From Phaeosaccion multiseriatum (lineage: Eukaryota; Ochrophyta, other classes), in assembly GCA_965112735.1 (NCBI GenBank), contig OZ218958.1:3563894-3627893 (forward strand): a stretch of 64,000 nt of DNA. The letters run 5' to 3'. Positions 30,193 to 43,059 of the stretch are shown piece by piece (within the stretch, counting starts at the first letter, position 1; each line of letters starts with the position of its first letter). The translations under genes and the position numbers were made by a program. The notes beneath the pieces were generated by a model. The model was not told the origin of the DNA and searched no databases. It was given only the letters and a program-made list of their open reading frames with translations.

Positions 30193-33066
30193 CTAGCTGC
30201 CGGCCTTGGCAGCGGCGGCCGCTCCTCGCATGCTCGACTTCCTCCTCGTGCTGCTCTGCACCCCGCGCACGTCTGCATCGGACCTGTCGGCGAGGTTTCC
30301 GAGGCTGATGCGGTCATCAACGTGCGTGGGCCCTCCCGCCTGGTGCACTCCCGTGTACGTGGACTTGTCGTCGTGGAAGCGCGTGGCCTGCGCGATGGTG
30401 CCGGTCATGGCGATGCCGGGGCACGCAGCGACGATGTCTTGCACCTGTTGGTGATACGCGGGGGTGGGGGAGGGAGGCAGGGAGGGGCAGGGAGGGGCCG
30501 GGAGGGGCAGAACATATGGAAAGCCCGTTAGACGACGCGAGCAATTACTCAGGAGGAAACAGGACGGACAGGACTGGCTGGGCGTGGATGGTGAGAGTGG
30601 TCAGCTGAGTACGCACCCTCTGTTGCCATCTGACTACGGACCACTGACCACTTCTCTAGTCTGCCATCTGAGCACTGATCACTCTCCCAGTCTACCATTT
30701 GCTACCATCTGCTGCCATCTGAGCACTAACCTCGCTCTCCGTGACGTGCTTGGCGTCGGCGATCATGGGCAGGGCATAGGTCCTGAACAGGCTCAGGGAC
30801 ATCTTCTTGCCCCCCCCACGCTGGCACACCTGTTGGTCATGCGGCCACAAGACAGCACAGCACAGCACAGCACAGCACAGCCGCAGCCGAGACGGAAGCG
30901 AGGGGAGGGGAGGCAGCGTGAGAGCGAGGCCCAACACACACGCCGGGGGGAGGGGGAGTACTCAAGCTATAGGCCTTCATAGGCCTTCATAGGCCTTCAG
31001 CAACGCACCTTGGTGAAGAGGAGGTCCCCGTCGGTCTTGGTGAACTTGGCGTCGAAGAGGCCGCAGTCCTTGCACAGCTTCGTGAACCTAGAGGGAGGGA
31101 GCAGGCGGACTCTGGGGTAAGCAGTTGGGGGGGGGCACGAGGGCAAAAGACTCCAGCACCACCCCTCTCTCTCTCTTCGGAGCTCCAGACGAAGGGCTCC
31201 CTGCCCCCTCCTGCCCCTGTCGGTCCTGAGTGATCGGTGGCAAGCAAGAGGCCAAAGACGCGCGTCTACGGCAAACATCCATCCATCCACCCAGTGCCTT
31301 CAGCTCTCGTGTATAGCCCTACCCAGTCCCCCGCACGGCCACCACTCCACTCACTTGCTGCTGTCCATCTCACTGGCGCTCTTGGTGACACTGCTGGCGA
31401 AGGCGAGGAACACCTCCGCCACACGCTTGTCCACGCCCTCCAGGCCCTCGCTGGACAGGGACAGACGGGTTATGGCGGCGGCGGCTTGCGAGGCGGCGCT
31501 GCCCGTGCTGGACTTGCGCTGAGAGACGGAGACGCCGCTGCCCCGGCGGGAGTCCACGCCAGGCGCAGCGCTGCCCCTGCGCGAGTCCACACTCATGCCC
31601 TGTGAAGGGAAGGGAGGACAGCGACGAGAGCGGGGAGGCGATGATCGATGAGCGACGGGGAAGCATGTGAGAGCTAGCACACACTCTCTTCCCCCCTCTC
31701 CTGTACAAGCTCTTACCGCAGTGCTGGTGCTGCTGCCCCTCCTGAGGGGAGAGCCCCCCTTGACGGCCGCGGCCCCTGCGCTGCTGAGGGCACTCTGGCG
31801 GCGGGGGGAGGAGGTGGAGCCCGTTCTGCTCGTCCTGCGAGCGCCGGTGGGGGCGGGAGCGTCGTCGTATGTTTTGACACCGCGCACGTCGTGTCCGCTG
31901 TCGCGGTGGAGCTGAGTCTCCATGTTCACCTAAGGTAGAGAGGGGCGGGGAGGAGGGGGGGGGGGGCGGGCACCAGCGGCTCGTGGGTCTCTCTCCCTCC
32001 CCTCTCCATATGCATCCATATGCATCCAGTGTCCCCTCTCCATATGCATCCAGTGTCCCCTCTCCATATGCATCCAGTGTCCCCTCTCCATATGCATCCA
32101 GTGTCCCCTACGCGTCGCAGGCAGAGTCGAGGGTCGGGGCGGAAGTGGTCTTGGCGCCGCTCTGATGCTCTGACCTCCCCTCACCCCCCCTACACGACAC
32201 GAGACGAGACACCTCTCCCTGGACGTATCCTCTGAGGCGGATTGACTTTGGGCACTTTGGGCACTTTGGGCACTTTGGGCACTTACGTTGTGGTGGTCGA
32301 TGGTGGTGGGGCCTCCCGCCGTGTGCACACCTGCAGAAGATAAGTAAGAGGGAGCAGCGGTGTCAGTTACGGTGTCAGTTACGGAGTCAGTTACCAGCTT
32401 CTTGTTCTCTCTCCCTCTCTCTCCCCTCTCTCTCCCTCTCCCTCCACCGCCCAGACTGTAAAAATGTCTTTTGCCTGCTTCGCGCTCTTTCGTTACAATA
32501 GTGCAAGCATGGACGGGTCTTCTTCTCTTCTGCGTGCCGTGACGTGGGGCAGACTGCACTTTGTGACTGACTGAAGAACCAACCTGTGTACGTGCTTTGG
32601 TCGTCGTGGAAGCGCACATTGTCCGCAATGGTCCCGGACGTGCTGATGGAAGGAAGTAAACATGGAGAATCGGCACGCGACACAGCAGTGTGTTAGACAA
32701 AACGAAGCAGATGACAGTGCCGGCGGTGGATCAAGCGCTTCTCCCCCCACCCCCCCCGCCCGCTTCAATTGCTTACGTGGGTCCTCCGGCCTTGATCACG
32801 GCCGCGCACAAGTTGTCGAAGGGCACACCTCGCTTGGCCGCGATCATCTCCAGCGCCTGCTCGAAGGCGGCGAAGTTGATGGTCTTCTCCTTGCCCTCCT
32901 TGACCTGCGTGAAGATGAGGTCAATGTCGGTGGTGGTCACCTTCTTGTTGAGCAAGCCGCAGTCCCTAGCCACCTTGACGAACTTGGCGCTGTCCATCAT
33001 GTCGGAGCCGACCTGGCCCTTGCCGAAGGCGCAGAAGTCCGAGAACACAGCTTGGAGGGTCGTCAT
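30193..33066 (-). CDS. Protein with two p25-alpha (TPPP) domains
   Basis: TPPP-family proteins bind and bundle microtubules and are common in flagellated eukaryotes. Eight exons: 32777-33066, 32584-32642, 32287-32330, 31717-31929, 31355-31599, 31009-31087, 30731-30829 and 30193-30444, giving 426 aa. Domain 1 (1-131): FSDFCAFGKGQ, FVKVARDCGLLNKKVTTTDI, INFAAFEQALEMIAAKRGV and the C-terminal signature GTIADNVRFHDDQSTYTG. A Ser/Arg-rich linker follows (about 140-250; SSPRRQS, SRRGS and QRKSS look like phosphosites). Domain 2 (about 265-400) repeats the plan: FTKLCKDCGLFDAKFTKTDG, then MTGTIAQATRFHDDKSTYTG and VHQAGGPTHVDD. The two signatures are nearly the same, so the domains arose by internal duplication. 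The start is the ATG at 33066. Confidence 0.9.
32003..32106. repeat. 24-bp minisatellite in a p25-alpha intron
   Basis: The unit ccatatgcatccagtgtccc with ctct is repeated about four times in the intron between exons 3 and 4. A 9-bp run, actttgggc, follows at 32249-32284 in the same intron. Confidence 0.85.
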
Positions 33067-34318
33067 TTTGTTTGTCTTTGTCTCGTCTTATTTCACCCAA
33101 GGACGAGAGAGGGGGGGGGTCGGGGGTAGGCGGGGAGGGATTGGAGAGTGAGGGTCGTCAATGACTGCCAAGTGCACGTACGCTCCAAAGAACAGGAAAG
33201 GACAATCCCGCAGGAGATTGGGCCTGCTGCTGCTGCTTGGGAACCCCTCAGCCAGCCAGGGCGGCTCCTATTTGTTCCGGCAAACCGCACCGGGCGGCGG
33301 AGCGGGGGGCTGGGCGAGTGAGGAGGAGGCAAGCATTTACTTCAGATAGACAGAGACGCCAAGCACAAATGCAATTGAGGCGGCTCCCAACCGATTCCCC
33401 TTCATCCCCTCGCTGCCCTCTCCCCCCCGCTTACCTGGGCAGAGTTGCGGCGCTTGTTTTGTTTTTGAGATGAATTTATCTCTTGTTGCCACGACACAAT
33501 TTTACCTCTTTAATGTAAAACCCCGAACTAAAACTCTTCTATTCTCCTCTCAATGCTCTACCAGTTCTGCCGAGAGCTTGAGTTAGGCCGTAACCAGGGA
33601 GGAGAAGGGGAGCTTATCGCTTGTCTGTACTTCGGATGTCGCCTAAACAAGTGCCAAGTGTAGTGCTCGACCTCAACTGAGGTACGAGTGCTACTGAAAC
33701 ATGCAGGGCCCTTCCCTATTAGTATGGGCAGCGCACACACAACAGCATCCTCGTGTGCTGCTATCTTTGTCGTCGTAATCATCTACATTTGTAACGCCCA
33801 ACTCGTAGTTGGTCATACGGCCTGTCTCACAGAGACCGGATGGCAGCTGAAGGTATATCATTTCTCTACTTTGTCTCCCCCAACTCCAAGAAGCTCCGAG
33901 TTGTCATCCCTGTGCCTGCTGTCGATGGAGTAGTCACACATGGCCTTGACTTGCTACTCCACTGGGGCGTGGCAGGGGTGGGCGTAGGGTGGGGCAGCCT
34001 CATTGAGAAGAGAAATTCCCTATTTAAAAGAGGCACGCGAACGCTGCTGACCAGCTGGGAGGGAGGGGAGGGCTGCTGAGGTGAGCCGGTGCCGGTAGCT
34101 TGTACCTATTCAGCTGCTGCGGGGTGGTGTGGTGATTGGGTTGGCCCTTGCATGCTGCTGTTGGAACAAGACCTCAACCTCAAAGCGCGCCCCCTTCGCT
34201 CTTCTCTCTTACCCTCCTTCCGCCCCCACCGTACCCCCCTTCTCCAATCGCCTTGTTCGTGCATGTACTCTCCTTCATGGTCTCGCACAACTGCACCCCG
34301 TACCGCAACCTCGCAGCC
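33067..34318. promoter_or_regulatory. Divergent intergenic region of p25-alpha and DENND4 genes
   Basis: 1.25 kb between the two start codons, with no supported gene. It is AT-richer between 33450 and 33800. An AT-rich block, ccctatttaaaagagg, at about 34018 is a weak TATA-like candidate 300 bp before the DENND4 ATG. Confidence 0.4.
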
Positions 34319-37300
34319 ATGTCACTTGGAGCATCAGGAGTCGGGGAAAGTGGGGGGGCTATTGGAATGCCTCCCCCCAGCAGCTCCACGGCAAGCACTG
34401 GTCAAGAGAGTGCCACAAATGAGGCAGATAGCGCCGACACGGGTAAGGGACACGAGAGAAGTGGCGTTGAGCAGGAGAGGACTCCAGAAAAGGGGGGGAG
34501 GCCTGCTCTCGGCGGGCACGTTTCGTGAGAGCAACATACCTCTTCCTTTCTGTGTGCGTGTGTATAGGCAGATGCATGCGAGCATCTTCCTCGTCCCTTT
34601 CTCCAGCTTTCCTTAACCCACAATCTGCGCCCATATGCCCCGCCCCCAGCATCAACATCAGCAGCAGCATCAGCAGCATCAGGATCTGGTGCCAAGGAGG
34701 AGGAGGACGATGAGGATTGGTCGATAGTTGACTACACTCGGATGATTGACTATTTCGGGGTGGTGGGGATGGACGAGGAGGACGAAGAGGCGGACTGCGA
34801 GCCTCTGGAGGGGCAGAAGGACGCAGCGGAGGCCCTGCTGGAGGCGTGGGAGCACTCCATTACAGACATGGTGGCGTGTGTGGAGGGGAAGGAGGAGGTG
34901 CCACCGGGCTACACGCTCGTAGAGACCACCGTCTCCGGAAAGGTGCGTCGCAGTCTCATCTGGCAAGAGGCACACTTTGGTGGGGGAGAGGGCACGGGAG
35001 TGGGACGTTGCGGTCCTGCCGGGGGGAGTGCCTGGTGTGGGGGGCAAGGCTTAAGGGGGGGGAGCTTGTGATTGTGTTTGGGTCGCACCCTAAGAGCGCC
35101 TTTCCGGGGGGGGGGCTCTCCTCGCAAAGGCCACTTCGATGATCAAAGGCCCGCCCCGTGCCTCACAGTTGGCTTTTAGTCGCTGCAAGGAGGGGCGGAT
35201 CCTGACTTCGGCAGCTTTTGTGCCTCTCTTGTACTTCCAAGTACTTGACTTTGTGCTCCCTCTCTTGTACTTCCAAGTACGAAGTACTTGACTTTGTGCT
35301 CCCTCTCTTGTACTTCCAAGTACGAAGTACTTGACTTTGTGCTCCCTCTCTTGTACTTCCAAGTACTTGACTTTGTGCTCCCTCTCTTGTACTTCCAAGT
35401 ACTTGACTTTGTGCTCCCTCTCTTGTGCTTCCAAGTACTTGACTTTGTGCTCCCTCTCTTGTACTTCCAAGTACTTGACTTTGTGACTTTGTGCGTTACT
35501 GCGCACCCCCGAGTGATGAATGTCTCTGCGTGTCCTTGCTGAGCGGCCCTTCCTACCCTGTGACGGAGGTATGCTGTGTTCGCCTCGCTTGCTCTACTCA
35601 TATGCATGCCTGTAGCGCTCTAACCGACACACGCCCCCACCACGGCACCATCCCTGCCCTCCTCCTCTCCCCTCCTCTGCTCTCCTGTCCAACTTCGATG
35701 CAGTTCAAAGCGGACCTGAACCACGGCGCCATGCTGTCGTCCTCCATCCTGCTGGCCATCCGAAGACAGCGCACCTCCCAAGGCAACAAGTACATCGCCG
35801 GGGTGCGCGTGGTGACGGCCAAGCAGCTGGGGCAGCCGGGTTGGAAGGGCAACGAGAGCGGATGGCAGCTCATGTGCACGGCCTCTGGCAAGCCCGCCAA
35901 CCTCAATAAGAGCGCGGGCAGGACGTCGTCTTCCAAGGGCAGCTACCTTGCCCTGCGTGTGGTGGAGAGGGATCTCCTGTCCTGCCCGCCCCCTCTGCAC
36001 GAGGTGTGCGTGGTGCTGCCTCAGAAGGACCCCCTGGAGCTTCCCCCCCCGGGCTTTGCGCTGCTCAGCACGGATCTGAACGAGGACCGCTCCTTCGCGG
36101 ATGTGGTGAAGCTCGGCTATCTCACGGGGCCGGGCATCAGCGCGTGCTCCGTGCCGTACCGGAGTGCGGTGCTGCAGCGCCACCCCGACAATGTGTCTGC
36201 CGACCGATACTTCCCCCGCGAGCAACTGCCCATGTTCATCTTCCCCGAGGGGGTCTTCCTACAGTATATCACAGACAGGAAGGGGGAGGAGGAGGGTGAG
36301 GGGTGCTCTACCCCGTCTGGAAGCGGAGGCGCCTTGCTGGGGGCCTCAGGTGACACAAGCTTAGGCACGCCCCCTGCTGCTCCCGGCACGCCCCCCCCTC
36401 ACTCAGCGGCTTCTCCGTCGTCTCGCTGGCCAGTGTCGCCCTCCAGAGCCTTCGCAAGCTTCTCCAGCCCGGCAACCCCCTCGCCGCCGCCGCCGCTCAC
36501 CCCTCTCCCTTCACCACCCACAGCGCCTCCAGAGCCGGCCTTCTTCACCTTTGTGTTCACCAACATCGACGGGCAGCACAACTACGCCGCCGCACTCGTG
36601 TTCTACGAGCCCCTCAGCCCCGCCAATGTGCGCCGCTTGGCCACCACCACTGAGGAGGCCATACTGCAGGCCATGCAGAGGGCAAGGGAAGGCGAAGGGG
36701 CGGCAGGGGGGGCGGGACGCGCTGGGGGGGGGGGGGGAGGGGGGGGGTCAGGGGTGGGGTCAGGCTACGCATCTCACGCGAGTAGTCCCAGCCACACCGG
36801 CCACAGCAAGCTTGTGGAAGAGCTGGCACAGCTGGTGAGGGGGTGAGGGGATGGGGGAGGGAGGGAGGGGTAGGAAGAGGGGAAAGGGGGAGGGGGTGAT
36901 GTGGTGTGCTATGATGAAGGTATTGCTCCTCCTCTATCTCTCATACCGATACTGAATCACTGTGTCTTGCTTGTGCGTCTTGCCTGTATCTGGGTCTGCG
37001 TACGTGCTCGTATGCGTATGCGTGTGCGTGTGCATGTGCGTGTGTGTGCGTGTGTGCGTGCGTGTGTGTGTGCGTGTGCGTATGGGCAGGGCGAGTACGA
37101 CTCCGAGGGGGAAGAAAGCTCCACAGAGGAGGACAGCGGTACAGAGGACGACCACGAGGAGGGGGAGGGGGAGCAGAAGGAGGAGGCGGCGGAGGAGCAG
37201 CAGCAGGATCGGGGGGGGATGGAGGTGAGTCGGCCAGAGCGATTCAGAGTCATTCAGGCAGGCGGAGGCACTCAGTCATCAGTCATATGTATACATGCAC

Positions 37301-40300
37301 TCAGTCAGAGGCATGCAGGCACTGCCCGCCATACCAATTGATGATGGCCCACGGCTGCAGGGCATCTGGCTTGGCTTGCCAATGGCATCGTCTTTGCTTC
37401 TCACGCATACTCCTTGTTCCCTACTGTCTGTTTCGCTTCTCGTCTCGGCTGCACACGCATTCGCTCCACTCTCACACTCACACATACACGCCCACACGCC
37501 CACACACACGCACACACGCACACACACACACACACACCTACACACTCACACATACATGCACACACGCACACGCTCACAAAACACACACACTCAAACACAC
37601 ACGCCCACATCCACACGTACATACCTACACACACGCACCTACACACACGCACAAACACACACACACCAACCCACATACATGCACACCCGCACACGATCAC
37701 AAAACACACACACTCAAACACACACGCCTACATACACACGTACATACCTACACACACGCACCTACACACACACACGAACACGCACACATGGGTACAGTCG
37801 GCGCAAGTCTCGCATACAGAGAGCCTCCCTGCCTCAGCATTAGCACATACCAATAGAGGGCAGCAAGCGAGCCCCGCCACGAAGCTGTGTGAGTGTGCGG
37901 CGCTGAAGGAGGGCACCATCTACGCCCCCAAGGCCATTTGCGTCATCACGCGCGTGCCCATCTACAACACGCTGGATCAGCTGCTGCACCACCTCTATGA
38001 CGAGGCCATGGGCCCTCCCGACCCCCTCCACACGCTCGGCACCCTGCCATCGCCTCTCCATCGCCCCCCCTCCGCCTCCCCCGCGATACGCATTAGCGCC
38101 CTGCTGAGGACGGCTTTGTGTCTTCCCATGCCACCCCCCGGGGGGAGGGCCTTCGAGCTAATTCTGGAGGTGGAGGAGGAGGATGAGGAGGAGGAAGAGC
38201 CGAGGGAGGAGGAGGGTAGAGACGGGGAGGAGCAGCAGCTGACGGAGCGCACTTCGGATGGGGTCAGGACGCCTGACAACTTGCTGGATCATGCCCACCC
38301 CGCCAGCACCACCCCGCCCCCTCCCGTGTCGCTGCTGCTGAAGGTGCGATGTGCGATGGTGTGATTGTGGGGGGGGATAGGGCCCACACCCATGTCATGT
38401 GATTGCTTTGCCACCTGCGGGCTTGAGTGCCCATGAATTGAGGGGAAATTGCGACCCCGCCCCTGCCCCTGCCCCTGTCTAGTTCCAACCCTCACCCGCA
38501 CTGTTGCTGGCCCCATATGCTCTCCCCCATGCTCAGCTGCCGCCCTCCACATGGCTGCCGTACACGGAGGTTGACTTCGAGGCCCTGTTCGGCGCCCTGT
38601 CCATCCCCAACATCATCGGCGCCTTCACACTGATGCTCAACGAAGAGCGCCTCCTGTTCCTGTCAAGCAAGCAGGACGTGCTCACCTCCTCGATGGAGGC
38701 ACTGCGCAGCTTGCTCTTTCCCCTCGAGTGGCAGAGCCTGTACGTGGTGAGTGAGAGGAAAGAGAGAAAGAGAGAGAGAGGTCTAACCCTATCCCCGCCC
38801 TTCGGCATCGAAACACCCTCGGTACCCCTAAGGTAGAGGTGTGTGTGTGTGTGCCCTTCGTCCTGCCTAATGCCGGCCCATCCGTCTGCCCATATGCCTG
38901 CATGCCCCTCCTGCCTGCCCGTATTCCCACCCGAAGCCCCGCCTCCCCCGAGCGCTGTACGGGTGCCTGGAGGCCCCAGGGGGGTTTATGCTCGGAATCC
39001 CCCTCCCCAAGCAGCAGATGGGCAGCAGCACCACACAGGCCCTGCGCAACTTGCAGCTCGAGGGCATTGCCCACTCCGTCAACCTCGACACGGACGAGGT
39101 GGTGCTCGACTCAGGCGTGCCCTTCTCGGAGGCCCTCAGCACGGAGAGAAGGAGACTGGCCAAGCTCGAGGCCAAGCAGCACAGGAGGCATGTGTCTGCC
39201 TCCACGAACGATACGGCGGGAGGGGGAGGGGGAGGAGGTGTCGGGACGGCGAGTGGACACAGCAGCCACAGCGGGCATGGGAACGACAGCTCTCACTCAT
39301 CGCACTCTTCAGGGCAGGCCTCATCGCCGCAGCTGAGTGTGAGCTTCCTGCCCGAGGGGATGGAGGCGGAACTCACGGCGCGCCTCACGCTGATGATGAA
39401 GGACCTCTCCCCGCATGCCCCGCCCGGCACTGTTAGCGGCAGCGGCACTGCTCACACGCACTCGTCCTCCCCCTCCCGGCGGTCGGGCTCCCTCACTTCC
39501 TCCCAGGCCATGAGCCTGCAGGCCTCTCTCCAGGCCTCGTCTCTGCCCGCCTCTGCGCTCAGTTCGCCCCTGCGGCACGCCCATGTTTCGCCGTCCAAGA
39601 AGGGCACTCTCAGCGGCTCGTCCCCTGCCAAGGCCTTCTTTTCATCGACGGCACCAGCAGGAGCAGCAGCTGCAGCAGGAGGAGGAGATGGCGCCGAGCC
39701 CCCCGCGACGCCTTTGACAAGTAGCACGGGCCGCTCTGGGCTGCGCTGGTTCAAGGACGGGTGGCCAGGCACCTCCTCCAAGGCGGGGCAAGAGACCAAT
39801 GGAAATAGCAATCGCAGCGGCGGCAGGGGCAGGGTCAGGGGTAGGGGTAGGGGCAGCAGCGGCAGAGAGGACGGGGCGACGGCCGCTCCCCACGATGGAA
39901 GAGAGGACAGCAGTAGAGACAGCAAAGGGGACGCGCACCTGATCATGAGTGCAGTGAACAAGGCCTTGGGGGGCGAGGAGGACGACGCGCATGGAGGGAG
40001 CACTACGGAGGAGAGCATCGAGGAGGACGTGCGCAACGCCTTCATCTGCACCATGTCGGAGCTGCTTGGGGACATTGGCTCCTTCGTCATCCCCAAGCAA
40101 CTCACACGGAACGGGGGGGACATGCTCGAGGGAGGGGGGGGAGGCGGGTTGGGCGGGCCGGGGGGGAAGTCCACGGGCAGGATACGCATGCCCATGTCTC
40201 AGCTCTTCAGCGAACAGGCCTTCCTGGACCAGTGGGCCACGGACCCGGCCACGAGAAGCTTCGCGGCGCGGCTCACCTGCTCGCAGATGTTCTGGGTGCT

Positions 40301-42145
40301 GATCCAGCAGTGGGTGGAGGGCTCGGAGGTGATGACGGGGCACCTCGCCTTCTTCGAGCGGTGTGCGCAGGTGTGGAGGCAGCGGAGGGCCAAGCAGCAA
40401 CAGCAAGGCCGACGCCCCTCCTGGCACACCAACACCAACGTGCCCTCCGTCATCAGCCAAGTACGGGCGCACAGCAGAGTGGTCACGGCGGGTGCGCTCC
40501 AGAGCCTTCAGCGCAGGAAGAAGGACGACCCGTCTGACGGGGGAGAGGGAGGGGGTGAGGGCAGCGGGGACGAGGACGGCGAGGGGGCATGGCAGCGGAG
40601 CGGCAACTTTGACTCACCCGCGTGGGGCAGGAGCGGCTCCATGGGCCGAAAGCTCAGGCTCATGGGGGGAAGCGGCAGGCAGGGCGACAGCATAGGAATG
40701 ATGAAGGGCGAGGAAGGGGCGGAGGGCGCCGGGGGGGGATCTAGTTCGGCCGTGAGAATGGCCAGCAAGATTTCTGCCCAGCTGGAACTGTACGACGACA
40801 AGGCCCCGCCCCTCATCATTGGCATCGGCCTCGGTAGTGGCGTAAGGCGCAGGAGGGATGGCCAGGGCCGCGGTGCAGAGGAAACTGGGGCAGGAGGGGC
40901 AGGCGGGCAGGTAGGCGGGGGGTCTGTTGTGAGCGAGGTTGCTGTGCATGCACCGCCACCGCCACCGCCTCTGGAGCTTCTCCCCTCCCCCCCTCCCCCC
41001 GACAAGGAGAGCAAGGAGAGGCAGCGCTGGCCCGTGTGTCTGGTTCCATCCGAGCTGCAGAGGCCTCTCAAGGCCCTCTCCCCCGTGCTGCAGCAGCTCG
41101 TGCGCTACGTCAGGCTCAAGGGCAAGGAGGGCGGCCACGGGACCCAGGGGGGTGGCACCCAGGGGGGTGGTGGTGCTGCCCAGGGGGGCGGGGGCGGCGG
41201 GCAGGGGGGCAGGCTGCACGACGCACAGTTCCAGACCGCGGGGCTGCAGCACCCTTTGGGCGGCGGACGGGCAAGGGCCCTGGACAACGTCGACGAGGTC
41301 CTGCAGGTGTACGTGTCTGCGCATGCCGTGTTCCTCCTGTGCCTGCCCACCGCCGTGTCCAGGGAGGGGGCAGCGGTGACGACCACGATGGGCATAGGGG
41401 GAGGGGGGGGCGGCAAGAGGGGAGAGAGGGGAGAGAGGGGCGGGGCGGGGGGTTCTGGAGCGGGGGGCGCCACACACACCATGCCCTTTATGATGGCTGC
41501 GCTCGGCGTCATCAATCACCTGCAGAGCGTGGGAGCCGGCAACCTGCTCGACGAGATGATGTGGAGGTGAGTGGTGTGAGTGGAGGGACGAGAGACTTGA
41601 GCAGACACTATCCAACCCACAGGGGTATTGGACTGTTGATGAACAAACTCAACTCCACTGTGAGATGAGAGAGTGAGCAGCGGACACGACTCGACTGGGC
41701 TTCCATCGGGGGGGGTGTTGTGGTGCGTGGTGTATGGTGATGTGTGAGAGAGAGAGTTCCTCTCTCTCTGTGAGTGTGAGTGTCTGTATGTGTGGTGTGT
41801 GTGTGTGCTGTGTGTGAGAGTGTCTGTGTGAATGTCTGTGTGTGTGTGAGAGTGTCTGGGTGAATGTCTGTGTGTGCGTGGTGTGTGTGTGAGAGTGTCT
41901 GTGTGAATGTCTGTGTGTGTGTGGTGTGAGTGAGAGAGTGTCTCTGTGTGTGGTATGTATGTGTACGTGCGAGTGTCTGTGTGTGTGGTGTGTGTGAGAG
42001 TGTCTGTGTGTGAGTGTCTGTGTGAGTGTCTGTGTGTGTGGTGTGTGTGTGAGTGTCTGTGTGTGTCTGTGTGAGTGTCTGTGTGTGTGGTGTCTCTGTG
42101 TGGTGTGTGTGTGTGTGTGAGAGTGCCTCTGTGTGTGTGTGGTGT

Positions 42146-42201
<56 letters not shown>

Positions 42202-43022
42202 GTCTGTGTGTGTGGTGTCTCTGTGTGTGGTGTGTGTATGTGTGTGAGAGAGTGCCTCTCTGTGTGTGTGGTGTGTGTGAGTGTCTGTGTGTGTGTATGT
42301 ATATATGTATGTGTGTGTGTGTGTGGCGTTTGTGAGTGTCTGTGTGAGAGTCTGTGTGAGAGTCTGTGTGTGTGGTGTCTGTGAGAGTGTCTGTGTGAGT
42401 GTCTGTGTGTGTGGTGTGTGTGAGAGTGTCTGTGTGAGTATCTGTGTGTGAGAGTGTCTGTGTGAGTGTCTGTGTGTGTGGTGTGTGTGAGAGAGTCTGT
42501 GTGAGTATCTGTGTTTGAGAGTGTCTGTGTGAGTGTCTGTGTGTGAGAGTATCTGTGTGAGTGTCTGTGTGTGTGGTGTGTGTGAAAATGTCCGTGTGCA
42601 TGGTGTGTGTGAGAGTGTCTGCGTGAGTGTCCGTATGTGTGGGTGTGAGTGAGAGTGTCTGTGAGTGTCCTTGTGTGTGTGGTGTCTGTGAGAGTGTCTG
42701 TGTGTGTGAGTCTGTGTGTGTGTGTGTGTGGTGTGTGTGTGTGTGAGAGAGAGAGAGAGTGCCTCTCTGTGTGTGGTGTCTGTGTGAGTGTCTGTGTGAG
42801 TGTCCGTGTGTGTGGTGTGTGTGTGAGTGTGTATGTGTGTGTGTGTGTGTGAGTCTGTGTGTGCGTGTGGTGTTTGTGAGAGTGTCTGTGAGAGTGTCTG
42901 TGTGTGTGGTGTCTGTGTGTGTGGTGTGTGTGTGAGTGAGTGTGTGAGTGTCTGTGTGTGTGGTGTGTCTGTGTGTTGTGTGTGTGTGAGTGTCTGTGTG
43001 AGTGTCCGTGTGTGTGGTGTGT

Positions 43023-43059
<37 letters not shown>

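Noticed and set aside
35491-35703. Upstream extension of the DENND4 third exon to an ATG-like start at 35491
   Set aside because: The sequence before 35704 is intron ending in gatgcag; exon 2 (VPPGYTLVETTVSGK) joins in phase at 35704.
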